Source of the DNA: a virus
Virus record (IMG/VR): IMGVR_UViG_3300030060_003910
Span: 1 to 64,000 of that record
DNA length: 64,000 bases
Reading direction: 5' to 3' (one strand)
The position numbers were made by a program, and so were the translations under genes. The notes under the pieces are model-generated. The model had not been told where the DNA came from. It saw nothing but the letters and a program-made list of their open reading frames with translations, and did not search any database. Positions 40,131 to 49,125 of this stretch are shown piece after piece. Position 1 is the stretch's first letter; each line of letters begins with the position of its first letter.

Positions 40131-41351
40131 ATGGACGAAAACATGAAAGCAGAAATTGAAAAAGGCGCACAGGCTATCGGCTTGAGCGTTGAAGAAGCGA
40201 AGAACAAGTTTGAAGAGATTTGTTCCGAAAACAACATTGAAACCACAAACCCTATCGCAAAGGGTCTTTGGCGAAACTTTGTTGCGAATGTAAAGCGAAC
40301 ACAGAACAATGATGGTGCTGAACAGAAAGACAATGATTCTTTCTACAAAGCAGCCTTTGGTTTCTTTGTGTCGTTAGATGCACCAAGAGATATGATGGCT
40401 TGGAACAGAATGAAAGCAAAAGAAGAGTTTATGCGTGATTCTGACAATGCTCTTGAACAGGGTATTGTGGCTATTGCTTCACAGAATGCTCTTGGAAAGT
40501 GGGTTGTTTCCCGCTATCACAACGGAGAATATAATGAAAAGACCATTTCAACTCTCCCTTCGGGTGCAGAAGAAACAGAAGATGGTCGTTTCTTTATCCC
40601 ATTGGATAACACCCCTACCTACATGAATGGTGGTAGAAACAACAATTACGGTAAGCCTCTTCCCGCAGAACAAATGCGACGAAGTGGTATTTTCTTTGGT
40701 TCCGTTGGAACGGGAGAAATGAAGCCGTATTATTTCTCTTACAAAAATCAAGGTGGTGTGGACTTTGCACCAAATACTTTTGAGTGGGTGCATTTCCTTT
40801 GTGTTGCCAATGACAATGGAACTGACATTTATGGTGCTAAGGATTTGACTTTCAACAGTCTTTCTCTTAACTCTGAAATGAATCCTGATAACGAACTTTA
40901 TCGTGATATGTCCACCTTTGACTTTGAGGATTGCTTGCGTGAAAACTTTTCATCGCATCTTGTTCCTCTTGTTGATATGGATAAAGCGCACATTGAACGC
41001 CAAGCACTTCCTTCAAAGGAACGCTATGTCATTACTGACGGAACGGTGTGCAATATGAACATGACTCCAACAAAGAACGGAAACAGAATCATCAATCTAA
41101 CTGACTTGAATGCAGAAATGGATTATGATTCTAATGAATCCGGTATTACTACTTGCTGGATTCCTGAGCATTTAACGCTTGACTTTGGCATTGGTTCTTC
41201 TGTCGTTGTTATTGGCCGAACAAGCCAAAGAACAACTGATGAAGGTGTTGAACCAACAACAATTAATGTTGCTGGCCTTTACTGCACAGTTCGTCATGGT
41301 TCAGCCGTTGAGGTTTCTGTTCCTGTTGAAGAGGACTTTGACTGGTTTTGA
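40131..41351 (+). CDS. Probable single-stranded DNA-binding protein (RPA/SSB-like)
   Basis: The 406-residue protein starts MDENMKAEIEKGAQAIG (frames from 40095 or 40116 are open too). The C-terminus VPVEEDFDWF is an acidic tail ending in an aromatic, as in SSB proteins that recruit partners. The segment before it (GSSVVVIGRTSQRTTDEG) looks like an OB fold. Its place between RFC and PCNA genes supports the role. The identity is inference without a profile search. The 80-base gap after it has a CCCTTTGGAGGG hairpin. Confidence 0.6.
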   Translation: MDENMKAEIEKGAQAIGLSVEEAKNKFEEICSENNIETTNPIAKGLWRNFVANVKRTQNNDGAEQKDNDSFYKAAFGFFVSLDAPRDMMAWNRMKAKEEFMRDSDNALEQGIVAIASQNALGKWVVSRYHNGEYNEKTISTLPSGAEETEDGRFFIPLDNTPTYMNGGRNNNYGKPLPAEQMRRSGIFFGSVGTGEMKPYYFSYKNQGGVDFAPNTFEWVHFLCVANDNGTDIYGAKDLTFNSLSLNSEMNPDNELYRDMSTFDFEDCLRENFSSHLVPLVDMDKAHIERQALPSKERYVITDGTVCNMNMTPTKNGNRIINLTDLNAEMDYDSNESGITTCWIPEHLTLDFGIGSSVVVIGRTSQRTTDEGVEPTTINVAGLYCTVRHGSAVEVSVPVEEDFDWF

Positions 41352-41431
41352 TTAAAAACCATTCATTGTGTAGTCGTTGGCGTTAATGACGGCCATAGGG
41401 GTGCGAAGCCTTTCCCTTTGGAGGGAAAAAC

Positions 41432-41683
41432 ATGGATGATATAAAGAACGAAAGATTTTTAATTAAAGAAACAAGTTATCTCGTTGATTTGAAAGATGTA
41501 GATTTTATCACTTGGAGCGAAAATGAAAGAGACTTAGGTAAGTATTTGGCTAAGTTGCATATTGGTTCTAAGGAAACAAGATATATGTGTCAATCAGCAG
41601 AAGAACTAAAGACTTTACTTCAAACTTGGTCGGAAGTGAAGGGAGAAAAATTAGACCTTGATATAGATGAATTAGCATGGTGA
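41432..41683 (+). CDS. Small acidic protein (83 aa)
   Basis: It starts MDDIKNERFLIKETSY after TTGGAGGGAAAAAC and is mixed strand/helix. It precedes the RecA-like gene by four bases. Function unknown. Confidence 0.7.
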   Translation: MDDIKNERFLIKETSYLVDLKDVDFITWSENERDLGKYLAKLHIGSKETRYMCQSAEELKTLLQTWSEVKGEKLDLDIDELAW

Positions 41684-41687
41684 TAAC

Positions 41688-42503
41688 ATGGGATTAACAA
41701 ATGGAAAAACGAAAATTGATGAAGGAATGGCACAAAACGCAAGAGTTGTGGCTTTTAAGGATAAACTGGCAAAACAAACGGCAGGGCGATTGGCTCGTAA
41801 AAATCGTTTAATTTGTGGTATTTGGGGAGAACCAAAGACCGTTAAAAGCGGTTTGGCTCTTGATTTTCCAGATAAGCAAATTTATGTTCTTGACTGGGAT
41901 GATGGTTGTGAACCAACATGGCGACAAAACCATGAAATGACTGATAGGATTACTCTTTGGAATCCTGAAGTGCGAAACAAAAACGGTGAATTGGATATTC
42001 AAAAGTCTGAAGCCAATTCGGAAGATTTTGTTCTCTTTGTTAAATCAAAGATTGAAGAAGGCGAAGATTGTCTTTTTGTCTTTGACGGTGTAGATAAGTG
42101 GCTTGATTGTTGCACATTAAATGTAACTGGCTCTTCAAAAATTGGAAAGCCACAAAAGATGAAGTTTGAGTGGGGCAAGAGAAACGCTCCATTTTATTCT
42201 CTTTTGATGATGTGTAAGAATCTTGATTGCGACCAAATCTACATTACACACGCAAAGGCTGATTATGGAGCAACAGGTGAAGTTATTGGTTCTAAACCAA
42301 ACTGGCACAACTGGGGCGATTATCTGTATCAAATCATTTCAACAAGAAGAACACGCAAAAAGAACGATGTTGTGTATAAGTCTGAATTAATCAGCAGTAA
42401 AACCAACACCGAGTTAGTGGGCAAATCTTGGGAAACATTGACTGTTGGTAGCGGTAAAGTTTCTTGGGGAGGAATGCCTGAATTGCGTGAGGGATTGATT
42501 TGA
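41688..42503 (+). CDS. RecA/Sak4-like P-loop ATPase
   Basis: The 271-residue protein has a variant Walker A, GEPKTVKSGLAL, and FVFDGVDKW as Walker B. It continues with YITHAKADYG and ends in short strands. The arrangement fits the AAA_24/Sak4 family of phage recombination ATPases. The usual Gly before Lys-Ser is replaced by Val. Recombination or annealing with the SSB-like neighbour is the likely role. Confidence 0.72.
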   Translation: MGLTNGKTKIDEGMAQNARVVAFKDKLAKQTAGRLARKNRLICGIWGEPKTVKSGLALDFPDKQIYVLDWDDGCEPTWRQNHEMTDRITLWNPEVRNKNGELDIQKSEANSEDFVLFVKSKIEEGEDCLFVFDGVDKWLDCCTLNVTGSSKIGKPQKMKFEWGKRNAPFYSLLMMCKNLDCDQIYITHAKADYGATGEVIGSKPNWHNWGDYLYQIISTRRTRKKNDVVYKSELISSKTNTELVGKSWETLTVGSGKVSWGGMPELREGLI

Positions 42504-43267
42504 AGTTCACAATTGATAGTGATACTCTAAAGAAAGCATTAGAAAGTGTTCAAGTAAGAGGCAAAGGAACAACGAATAGTGGTTTTGGCTCAACTAATTT
42601 TGGCACTTATGCTTATTTAGTGGCTGATACTGCTTCCATTGAAATTTGGAATGGGAATGCTACTTTTTGTGTTAAAATTAGCCTTGATGCTACTGTTGAA
42701 GAACAGGGTAGAGTTTGTTTTGATAGCGCAACTGTTATTCCTTATTTAAAGAATTTTAGCGGAGAAGATATAGTTTTCTCGGTTAGGGATTTTATTGTCA
42801 TCAATTGCGGAACAAAGAAGGCTTCTATTCCTTTAGTAGTTAATCACCCGAATGCTGATGCTATCGCAAGAATCCAGAATATGTTGAATCCAGTTTCATA
42901 CGAGATTCAGCCGCAGACTCTTTATAACTTCGGTAAATCTAAGTTTGAAGGAGCATTTACTCTTACACAACGACAATTACAGGATGCAATTAAAGCCTGT
43001 GAATTAGTCAAAAGTGGAGTGTATAAGTTTGATTTCAATAATGGTGTGTTGAATGTTTCAACCCGCCAAAATGTTACGAATAAATACGAAGAAACGATAA
43101 CTCCTGCTTTTCCTACGGGAGAACCTGCTACGGTGGAGTTTAGTTCACCAATCTATGCTTTCTTTAAGAAAGACCAGATGTTGAACTTTTACCTAAAAGA
43201 TGACTTTCCTCTTTTAGTAGTAGCAAATGATAGAATACTGTTGAAAGCACCACATATTTCGGGGTGA
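42500..43267 (+). CDS. pcn: PCNA-like sliding clamp, TTG start
   Basis: The 255-residue protein starts with TTG at 42500 (KFTIDSDTLKKALES), overlapping the upstream stop by four bases. No ATG is available near. The two-domain pattern with FYLKDDFPLLVVANDRILLKAP near the end matches PCNA (LxxDFPLKI, YxLAP). It would tether PolB and ligase. It is divergent in the first 60 residues, so a search should confirm it. Confidence 0.78.
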   Translation: MKFTIDSDTLKKALESVQVRGKGTTNSGFGSTNFGTYAYLVADTASIEIWNGNATFCVKISLDATVEEQGRVCFDSATVIPYLKNFSGEDIVFSVRDFIVINCGTKKASIPLVVNHPNADAIARIQNMLNPVSYEIQPQTLYNFGKSKFEGAFTLTQRQLQDAIKACELVKSGVYKFDFNNGVLNVSTRQNVTNKYEETITPAFPTGEPATVEFSSPIYAFFKKDQMLNFYLKDDFPLLVVANDRILLKAPHISG

Positions 43268-43273
43268 ATAATA

Positions 43274-44977
43274 ATGATAATTAGCAGAATGAATGATGGA
43301 AATAGAATATATAAATCTTGGAGAGAAAACGGAGAGAAGAAACACGAGATTGTTCCCTTTCGGCCTTATTTTTATGTTAAGGAAGATAGCGCAGAACCAT
43401 TTGAATATAGACCTTCTAAATATATTAGTCGGGAGTTTGAGTATATTCGTGGTGATTGGGTTAATCTTGACAACGAGCCATTGAAGAAAGTCATTGTTGA
43501 AACTTCTCACGATATGCGAAAAGCAAAGGATATGTTCGGTGAAACCTATGAAGCCGATGTTCCCTTTCACTTTCGGTATTGTGTTGATGAGTTAGATGAA
43601 ATGCCAGAATACAAACTGCGTAAGTGGTATTGGGATATGGAATGGCAACAAGGTGGTGATTATCACGACCAATTGACTACAATCGTTGTTTATGATAATT
43701 ATGACGAAGAATACATTCAATGGGTTTGGTGGCCTAATTTCCCATTCAAGGAAGAAACCACCCAAAAAGATTTGGCTGATGTTATTTTAGAAGGAGATAT
43801 TTGCCCACCCTCTAACTGTGCTGTGCGTTTTTTCTCATCAGAAAAAGATATGATTGAGGATTTTATGAACACCATGATTGTAAAAGACCCCGATATGCTA
43901 ATTGCTTGGTTTGGTCATTTTGCTGATTTACCAAAGTTATTTGAACGGGCTTGTGCGGTGGGTCTTGACCCTCGCATTATTTCACCAACGGCAACAGTTA
44001 AGGGAGTAAAGTCTGTAAAAGATGGCTTTGAGTTTAAATATTCCGAAAAAGGTTTTTCACCAATTGAACAACCTATTGGTGGACGAATTACACTTTCTTT
44101 GGACTTGGCCTTTGAAAGACAATGGAATGATTCTCAAAGAGGAACATTACCTTCTCTTTCTCTTGATTATATCGGTGAAACTGTTCTTGATAAGAAGAAG
44201 TTAGTATCGGAAAAATTTCCTGATACTAACGAATTTTATCGTAGGGGTTGGTTAGAAGATACAGCAACTTATCTTCAATATGCTTTAAGAGATGTTGAAT
44301 TGATGGTTGAGATTGATGAAACTAATTTTTGTAGTGAAGCAATTGTTTCTCTTCAACGACTACTGAAAGCACCATTTGATGCTTGTTTCTATGCTTCTCA
44401 CATGGGTTCTATTTACTTTATGAGAAATGCTTGGTGGAAAGCACCAACGGGTAGCAAAGTGGATAAAAGACAAGAATATGAAGGTGCTATGATTTATGAC
44501 CCATTAAGTGAAGAAACAAACGGACTACATTTGAATGTAGCCGCTTTTGATTTTGCTGGTCTATACCCTTCAATGATGATTGCTCGCAATATCAGTTGGG
44601 AAACCAAATCTCAAGAACCAACAGAATTTGCAGTTAATATTCTAACTCCTAGAGACTTTAGCGAAACCAAGCATGAACAGATGCTCTATTACAAAACAGA
44701 TGAACTCGGCCTACTACCAAGAGCCGTCCTTGAATTGAAGGAGTTGCGAAATGAATATAAACGACTGATGCGAGAGGCAAGAGAAACGGATAATGGCGAG
44801 TATGTAAAGTGGTATAACAATCAAATGGCAGTAAAGCGATTAATGGCCTCTTTTTACGGCATTGTTGCTTTTCAAGGATTTGGATGGGCTGATGTAGATT
44901 TAGCAGCATCTATTACCGCAAGTGCAAGAGAAGCAATTAGATTAGCGGCGTTTGCTGCAAAGGAGATGGAAGTATGA
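43274..44977 (+). CDS. polB: DNA polymerase B, N-terminal piece (exonuclease, motifs A and B)
   Basis: The 567-residue piece holds the exonuclease domain (DMEW near residue 119, IAWFGHFADLP, YALRDVELM) and the polymerase motif A DFAGLYPSMMI. Motif B is KRLMASFYG, with Ala for the usual Asn. It stops after AFAAKEMEV, just before where motif C would begin. The missing part is the 45670 gene. The two pieces must associate to make an active polymerase. Confidence 0.92.
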   Translation: MIISRMNDGNRIYKSWRENGEKKHEIVPFRPYFYVKEDSAEPFEYRPSKYISREFEYIRGDWVNLDNEPLKKVIVETSHDMRKAKDMFGETYEADVPFHFRYCVDELDEMPEYKLRKWYWDMEWQQGGDYHDQLTTIVVYDNYDEEYIQWVWWPNFPFKEETTQKDLADVILEGDICPPSNCAVRFFSSEKDMIEDFMNTMIVKDPDMLIAWFGHFADLPKLFERACAVGLDPRIISPTATVKGVKSVKDGFEFKYSEKGFSPIEQPIGGRITLSLDLAFERQWNDSQRGTLPSLSLDYIGETVLDKKKLVSEKFPDTNEFYRRGWLEDTATYLQYALRDVELMVEIDETNFCSEAIVSLQRLLKAPFDACFYASHMGSIYFMRNAWWKAPTGSKVDKRQEYEGAMIYDPLSEETNGLHLNVAAFDFAGLYPSMMIARNISWETKSQEPTEFAVNILTPRDFSETKHEQMLYYKTDELGLLPRAVLELKELRNEYKRLMREARETDNGEYVKWYNNQMAVKRLMASFYGIVAFQGFGWADVDLAASITASAREAIRLAAFAAKEMEV

Positions 44978-45183
44978 ATAGTTTTTGTAAAAATTGGATT
45001 AATCAAGAAATACCTAAAATGCCAGATGGATTTACTGCATCACAAATGCACAGTAGGCTATCTAATTTAGGTAAAACTTTAAAGTATCTTGAGAATACGA
45101 CTAGCATTGGGGTTTATCTCAAAAGACACGAAGCCTTAAATATGAATGATTCATCGGGAATTAGAACCTATTGGAGGAAATAA
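44974..45183 (+). CDS. Small protein inside the split polymerase locus (69 aa)
   Basis: It starts MNSFCKNWINQEIPKMP, coupled by ATGA to the polymerase piece. Helical and basic. Function unknown. Confidence 0.68.
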   Translation: MNSFCKNWINQEIPKMPDGFTASQMHSRLSNLGKTLKYLENTTSIGVYLKRHEALNMNDSSGIRTYWRK

Positions 45184-45185
45184 AT

Positions 45186-45359
45186 ATGAAAACAAAATAT
45201 ATTACAGTTAAATTATCTTATGATACAGAAGAAACCTATGATATTACAATGCAGGAAGTCAAAGAGATTTTTCAAATGATGAATAATCTCAAGAGACACG
45301 CTATCATTGTAGATGTTGAACAAGGTGTGAATGAAAATGATGATGGACAGGACGAATGA
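45186..45359 (+). CDS. Small acidic protein inside the split polymerase locus (57 aa)
   Basis: It starts MKTKYITVKLSYDTEETYDI after TTGGAGGAAATAAAT. Short strands, then an acidic tail ENDDGQDE. Function unknown. Confidence 0.68.
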   Translation: MKTKYITVKLSYDTEETYDITMQEVKEIFQMMNNLKRHAIIVDVEQGVNENDDGQDE

Positions 45360-45378
45360 ATTGCTGGAGGAATTATTG

Positions 45379-45468
45379 ATGATGATTAACAGAAGCAACA
45401 AAATTCTAATGATGGTAAATGTCGTCAATATCGCAACAATTATTACATTACTGGTGGTGGTATTATGA
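45379..45468 (+). CDS. Hydrophobic microprotein (29 aa)
   Basis: It starts MMINRSNKILMM after GGAGGAATTATTG, with one hydrophobic stretch (VVNIATIITLLVVVL) to the end. It overlaps the next gene as ATGA, which supports translation. Probably membrane-inserted. Confidence 0.5.
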   Translation: MMINRSNKILMMVNVVNIATIITLLVVVL

Positions 45469-45665
45469 AAGAAGAAAAACTATATTTAGAAACATTGAAA
45501 GAAATAAGAGACATGAAAGAATATGTAAAGGACGAGATTGATTCCCTGTTTGTGGAATTACAAAAACTTCGTGATATGCGAGGAGCAATTGAAGAATTAC
45601 AAGAAGAAGTGGCGAAACTTGCAGGTGAACCTGTTGGTATGCTCTTTACTAATTATTGGGCGTGA
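45465..45665 (+). CDS. Small coiled-coil protein (66 aa)
   Basis: It starts MKEEKLYLETLKEIRDM and is a charged heptad-like helix. It is the last of four small genes between the polymerase pieces. Function unknown. Confidence 0.68.
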   Translation: MKEEKLYLETLKEIRDMKEYVKDEIDSLFVELQKLRDMRGAIEELQEEVAKLAGEPVGMLFTNYWA

Positions 45666-45669
45666 TTGA

Positions 45670-46563
45670 ATGAAAGTGGTTTATGGACATACTGATTCTA
45701 TCTATGTGCAAATTGATTCCGTAGAAGCCGCACAAAAAGCAATTAAGGTGATTGAAGATGAAGTCAAAAAAAGTTTCCCGAATATTCTCGGACTTGAACA
45801 GCATCCCGTTAGTCTGGAGTTTGAGAAGTATTATTCGGCGTTGGGTGTTGGAACAACCAAAAACAGAAACGCAGGGTTAGTATCTTGGGAAGATGGAGAA
45901 TGGTTAGAAAAGCCCAAGTTTAGTATGACTGGATTTACGGCAAAGCGTGTTAGTGAAACTAAATTGGCTAAACATATTCAAACTGAAACTCTCAAAATGT
46001 GGGTTGAAGGTAAAACACAAGCAGAAATTGTGCATTATCTACACCGACAATATACAATGGTTCTTGATGGAGAATTGAGTATAATGCCTCTTATCAAAAG
46101 AAGCCGTCTGAGGGAAAATAGGTTCATGGTAAAATGCCCCGAATGTAATACAAAGTATCATGTTCGTGATTGTATTAACTTGAAACATAAGGTATGTGAA
46201 AAGTGTGCAACAGAAACGACTAGATTTACAACCCTTGATGGAAAGAAACCCACATTTGGTGCTGGTATTGCAGGTGTTTTGTATGCTTGGGAAAAGAAAG
46301 ACACTAATTTTGATGATTCTTATATTTATTTAAAAGTAAAGGGCGTAAATGATTTTTATACTCATCCTTTAACGCAAGAAAGGCGAGAAGTTGAATACTT
46401 ATCAGGCACAACCGCTAAGGATTTTAGCGGTTATCGTCCAGACCTTGCGTTCTATGCCTCGCAGGTGGTAAAGAAGGCCGAACCGATTTTCAAGGCGATG
46501 GATTGGGATATATCGGCCATACGGACGGGGAGATTACAGGCAAGCCTTGATGAATGGTGGTGA
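45670..46563 (+). CDS. polB: DNA polymerase B, C-terminal piece (motif C and thumb)
   Basis: The 297-residue piece starts MKVVYGHTDSIYVQI, so motif C (usually YGDTDS) lies at its very start, with His replacing the first Asp. The second Asp, the metal ligand in well-studied enzymes, is kept. MTGFTAKRVSETKL is the KKRY-like palm element. An insertion with CPEC and CEKC (about residues 155-185) makes a zinc ribbon in the thumb region. Together with the 43274 piece it completes one polymerase with no residues missing at the join. Confidence 0.9.
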   Translation: MKVVYGHTDSIYVQIDSVEAAQKAIKVIEDEVKKSFPNILGLEQHPVSLEFEKYYSALGVGTTKNRNAGLVSWEDGEWLEKPKFSMTGFTAKRVSETKLAKHIQTETLKMWVEGKTQAEIVHYLHRQYTMVLDGELSIMPLIKRSRLRENRFMVKCPECNTKYHVRDCINLKHKVCEKCATETTRFTTLDGKKPTFGAGIAGVLYAWEKKDTNFDDSYIYLKVKGVNDFYTHPLTQERREVEYLSGTTAKDFSGYRPDLAFYASQVVKKAEPIFKAMDWDISAIRTGRLQASLDEWW

Positions 46564-46567
46564 AAAT

Positions 46568-46744
46568 ATGAAAAAAGATACATTAAATAAAATAAGAGAA
46601 AAATGGATTTATGAATTTGGTAAATTTCAATTAACTGTCAAAGAAGATATGTCCTTTGAGGATTTTCTTCTTTGGTATGTTGATATGTTAGATGGAGAAT
46701 ATAGAGCATTTGTTGATGAGGTGAAAAGAAATGAACACAGATGA
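46568..46744 (+). CDS. Small acidic protein (58 aa)
   Basis: It starts MKKDTLNKIREKWIYEF after GGTGGTGAAAAT and overlaps the nuclease gene by 14 bases. Helical. Function unknown. Confidence 0.68.
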   Translation: MKKDTLNKIREKWIYEFGKFQLTVKEDMSFEDFLLWYVDMLDGEYRAFVDEVKRNEHR

Positions 46745-47642
46745 AAAATATGAAGCAAGAATTAACTCAATGAGGCCATTTACTTACGATTGGCAACCAG
46801 AAAATTATGACGACCCATCAAAGCCAATTTTGAAGATTAGTAAATCTTCTCTTGTTGGTGCATTTGCTTGGTGCAACAAGAAATATGAATTTTCATATAT
46901 CCAAAGATTACCTCAAGACCAAACAGAAGCCATGAGAAAGGGAACGGTTCTTCACAATAACCGTGAAGAATTTTTTGATGTTTTTGATATTAAGAAAGCA
47001 GAAACTATGAATAACTCCGAAGTGCTTGAATACTGCACTTCGCTTATGCCTATTGATGATTATTTTGATATTTCTTTAACAGTCGCCGCATTTGAAGCAC
47101 AGCGATTTATTGAAGCGAGAAGTGAGGGTAGAGTTGAAGAATACTTACCCGTCATTAATGAGCGAATGTTTGATTGTGAAATTACTGTTCCTCAAAATGT
47201 AAGTAAGAAATATCCTTTACAGCGAGATTATGTAGTAAGGCTTCAAGGCATCATTGACCGTGTGTTTATTGAGAACGGCAAACTTATTCCGTTTGAATAT
47301 AAGACAGGCGGTTGGAAAGATTCAAAGTTTAGTAGTATGCGGCAAGAAATGGCTTTTTATCAATTGATGATTGAAAATGCTCCCGAAGAAGTGCTTGAAA
47401 AGCATGGATTGACAAAAGACATGGAGGTTAGTCATTGGGGTTGGTATTATCCTGTTGCTAACCATATCACAGTTGAACCTGTTAAGAAGCGTTCAATGAC
47501 AGCACTTTGGGATAATATTGCTAAACTAATTTATACATATGAACAGGGAGAATTTCCGACTAGTTTTTGGAGAAGCACCTGTTCACAATATTGTTCGTAT
47601 TACGGTATTTGTCCTGCGGCACAAGAGGATGCGTGGCTATAA
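46731..47642 (+). CDS. Cas4/RecB-like PD-(D/E)XK nuclease with iron-sulfur site
   Basis: The 303-residue protein has ISKSSLVGAFAWCNKKYEF near the start, GTVLHNNREEF, then LQGIIDRVF with PFEYKTG, the D-ExK of RecB-type nucleases, and QEMAFYQLMI (QxxxY). The N-terminal Cys plus C-terminal CSQYCSYYGIC could bind a 4Fe-4S cluster as in Cas4 and AddB. It probably resects DNA ends in recombination or replication. Confidence 0.88.
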   Translation: MNTDEKYEARINSMRPFTYDWQPENYDDPSKPILKISKSSLVGAFAWCNKKYEFSYIQRLPQDQTEAMRKGTVLHNNREEFFDVFDIKKAETMNNSEVLEYCTSLMPIDDYFDISLTVAAFEAQRFIEARSEGRVEEYLPVINERMFDCEITVPQNVSKKYPLQRDYVVRLQGIIDRVFIENGKLIPFEYKTGGWKDSKFSSMRQEMAFYQLMIENAPEEVLEKHGLTKDMEVSHWGWYYPVANHITVEPVKKRSMTALWDNIAKLIYTYEQGEFPTSFWRSTCSQYCSYYGICPAAQEDAWL

Positions 47643-47815
47643 TGATAGATGAGTTTATGAATTGTATTTATGATTTATTACTGATATATTGGCCTAATAT
47701 AAACCCAGTAATATTACATGACGCTTTATTTGACCCTATGAATGTAATTAAACTAGACCAACTTTTGAGTAATTTATATACAATAACGGAGGAATTAGAT
47801 GAAAGATTTAATTGA
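47642..47815 (+). CDS. Small helical protein (57 aa)
   Basis: It starts MIDEFMNCIYDLLLIYW immediately on the nuclease stop (TAATG). Hydrophobic in the first half. Function unknown. Confidence 0.62.
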   Translation: MIDEFMNCIYDLLLIYWPNINPVILHDALFDPMNVIKLDQLLSNLYTITEELDERFN

Positions 47816-48170
47816 AAGAAAAGTGCTTGGAAGAAATTGGACATTCAATGAGATTTCTAATCTCAATGATACGGTAGCCAATCTATCGCAAGATATTTAC
47901 TCAGAAATGACTCTTATTGAAAAATTTAAACTGGTTCAGGATTTGAGAATCAAAGAAGATTATGTAGGAGCATATTTTGAAGATGTGCTTAAATTAACAG
48001 TAATGACCGTCTTAAACGGCGAGATTGCTATGACAATAAAACAGTTGCTCAATGGAGCAACAATTAATTTTGGAGGTAATACAAATGAAGTTTCCGAGGG
48101 AAGTATGGGCGGGGAGCCACATAAAGAACGCCCCGCAAATGAAAAGAAAAGTCGTCTTAGCGAGGAATGA
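47799..48170 (+). CDS. Hypothetical protein (123 aa) overlapping the primase start
   Basis: It starts MKDLIERKVLGRNWTF after GGAGGAATTAG. Helical, ending in a charged Ser/Glu/Lys tail that overlaps the primase by 86 bases. Function unknown. Confidence 0.68.
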   Translation: MKDLIERKVLGRNWTFNEISNLNDTVANLSQDIYSEMTLIEKFKLVQDLRIKEDYVGAYFEDVLKLTVMTVLNGEIAMTIKQLLNGATINFGGNTNEVSEGSMGGEPHKERPANEKKSRLSEE

Positions 48171-49125
48171 TTATGCTAACTTTATTAATGCTCAAAATAA
48201 CAGGACGAATGTATATACTACGGTCTATGATTTCCAGCATTTTTCAGAGAAAGCGAAGGTAGAATCCTCAGTAATTATTGATAGAATTTTTCTTGATTTT
48301 GATGCACACGAAGATAAATTAGATTTGGCTTGGAGGGATGTTAAAGTGGTAATGCAATTAGTTCATCAAAAAGATTATCTACATACGCTTTTCTTTTCGG
48401 GTCGTGGCTTTCATCTATTTTTGTTCGGTAAGAAAACAAATAATATGAGAAATGTTCAAACTCTTTTCCGAGAGATTAAAGCATATCTCTCATCAAAAGT
48501 TGGTAGTAAAAATACACTTGATGATAGGGTAGGACAAACAACAAGATTACGCCGTATTCCTAATACGGTAAATATGTCATCTTCTGACGAAAACGGCAAA
48601 CCCTATTATTGCATACCCTTGACACAGTTTGACCTTATGTGTGAACTTGAAGATATTCTTGAGATTGCGAAAGAACCCCGCCTTATCCCCTTCCAAAAGG
48701 GTGGAAAAAACGAGGTGTTGTTTCCCGATGCACCCCCCATTGAGGCGATAGAGGGCGAGGTTTCCGTTCCTGATACGGTAGGAAAACTCCCAATGTTGCC
48801 CTGTTTGCATAATGCGGTAATGACGGAGAATCCTTCACATATGGCGAGAGCATACCTTGTTTCTTGGTATCGTGATTTGCTTTCGGGCTATCGTGATTTA
48901 TCTTCGGGACAAGAAAAAATGAAAGTGCTGAACTTAGTGGTTGAAGAACTTGAAAGAGTATTTTCTGAATCTGATTCGGTATGGCTTGATTGGGATAAAA
49001 ACGAAACTAGAAAACACGCAAGATTTACAGTATTCAATAACTACAATACGCCTCATTGTGATAAATTGATTAGTGATGGTTTTTGTGTTGGTAAATGTTG
49101 GAGGTATCACGGTGCTAGTAATTGA
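48085..49125 (+). CDS. Archaeo-eukaryotic primase, PriS-PriL fusion
   Basis: The start at 48085 (MKFPREVWAG) follows GGAGGTAATACAA. The catalytic half has IFLDFDAHE (metal-binding DxD) and FFSGRGFHLFLF, the sGxGxH motif of small primase subunits. The second half has PMLPCLHNAV, HMARAYLVS and HCDKL...FCVGKC, matching the four-Cys iron-sulfur domain of the large subunit. One 346-residue chain thus carries both functions. It makes primers for PolB. Confidence 0.85.
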   Translation: MKFPREVWAGSHIKNAPQMKRKVVLARNDYANFINAQNNRTNVYTTVYDFQHFSEKAKVESSVIIDRIFLDFDAHEDKLDLAWRDVKVVMQLVHQKDYLHTLFFSGRGFHLFLFGKKTNNMRNVQTLFREIKAYLSSKVGSKNTLDDRVGQTTRLRRIPNTVNMSSSDENGKPYYCIPLTQFDLMCELEDILEIAKEPRLIPFQKGGKNEVLFPDAPPIEAIEGEVSVPDTVGKLPMLPCLHNAVMTENPSHMARAYLVSWYRDLLSGYRDLSSGQEKMKVLNLVVEELERVFSESDSVWLDWDKNETRKHARFTVFNNYNTPHCDKLISDGFCVGKCWRYHGASN

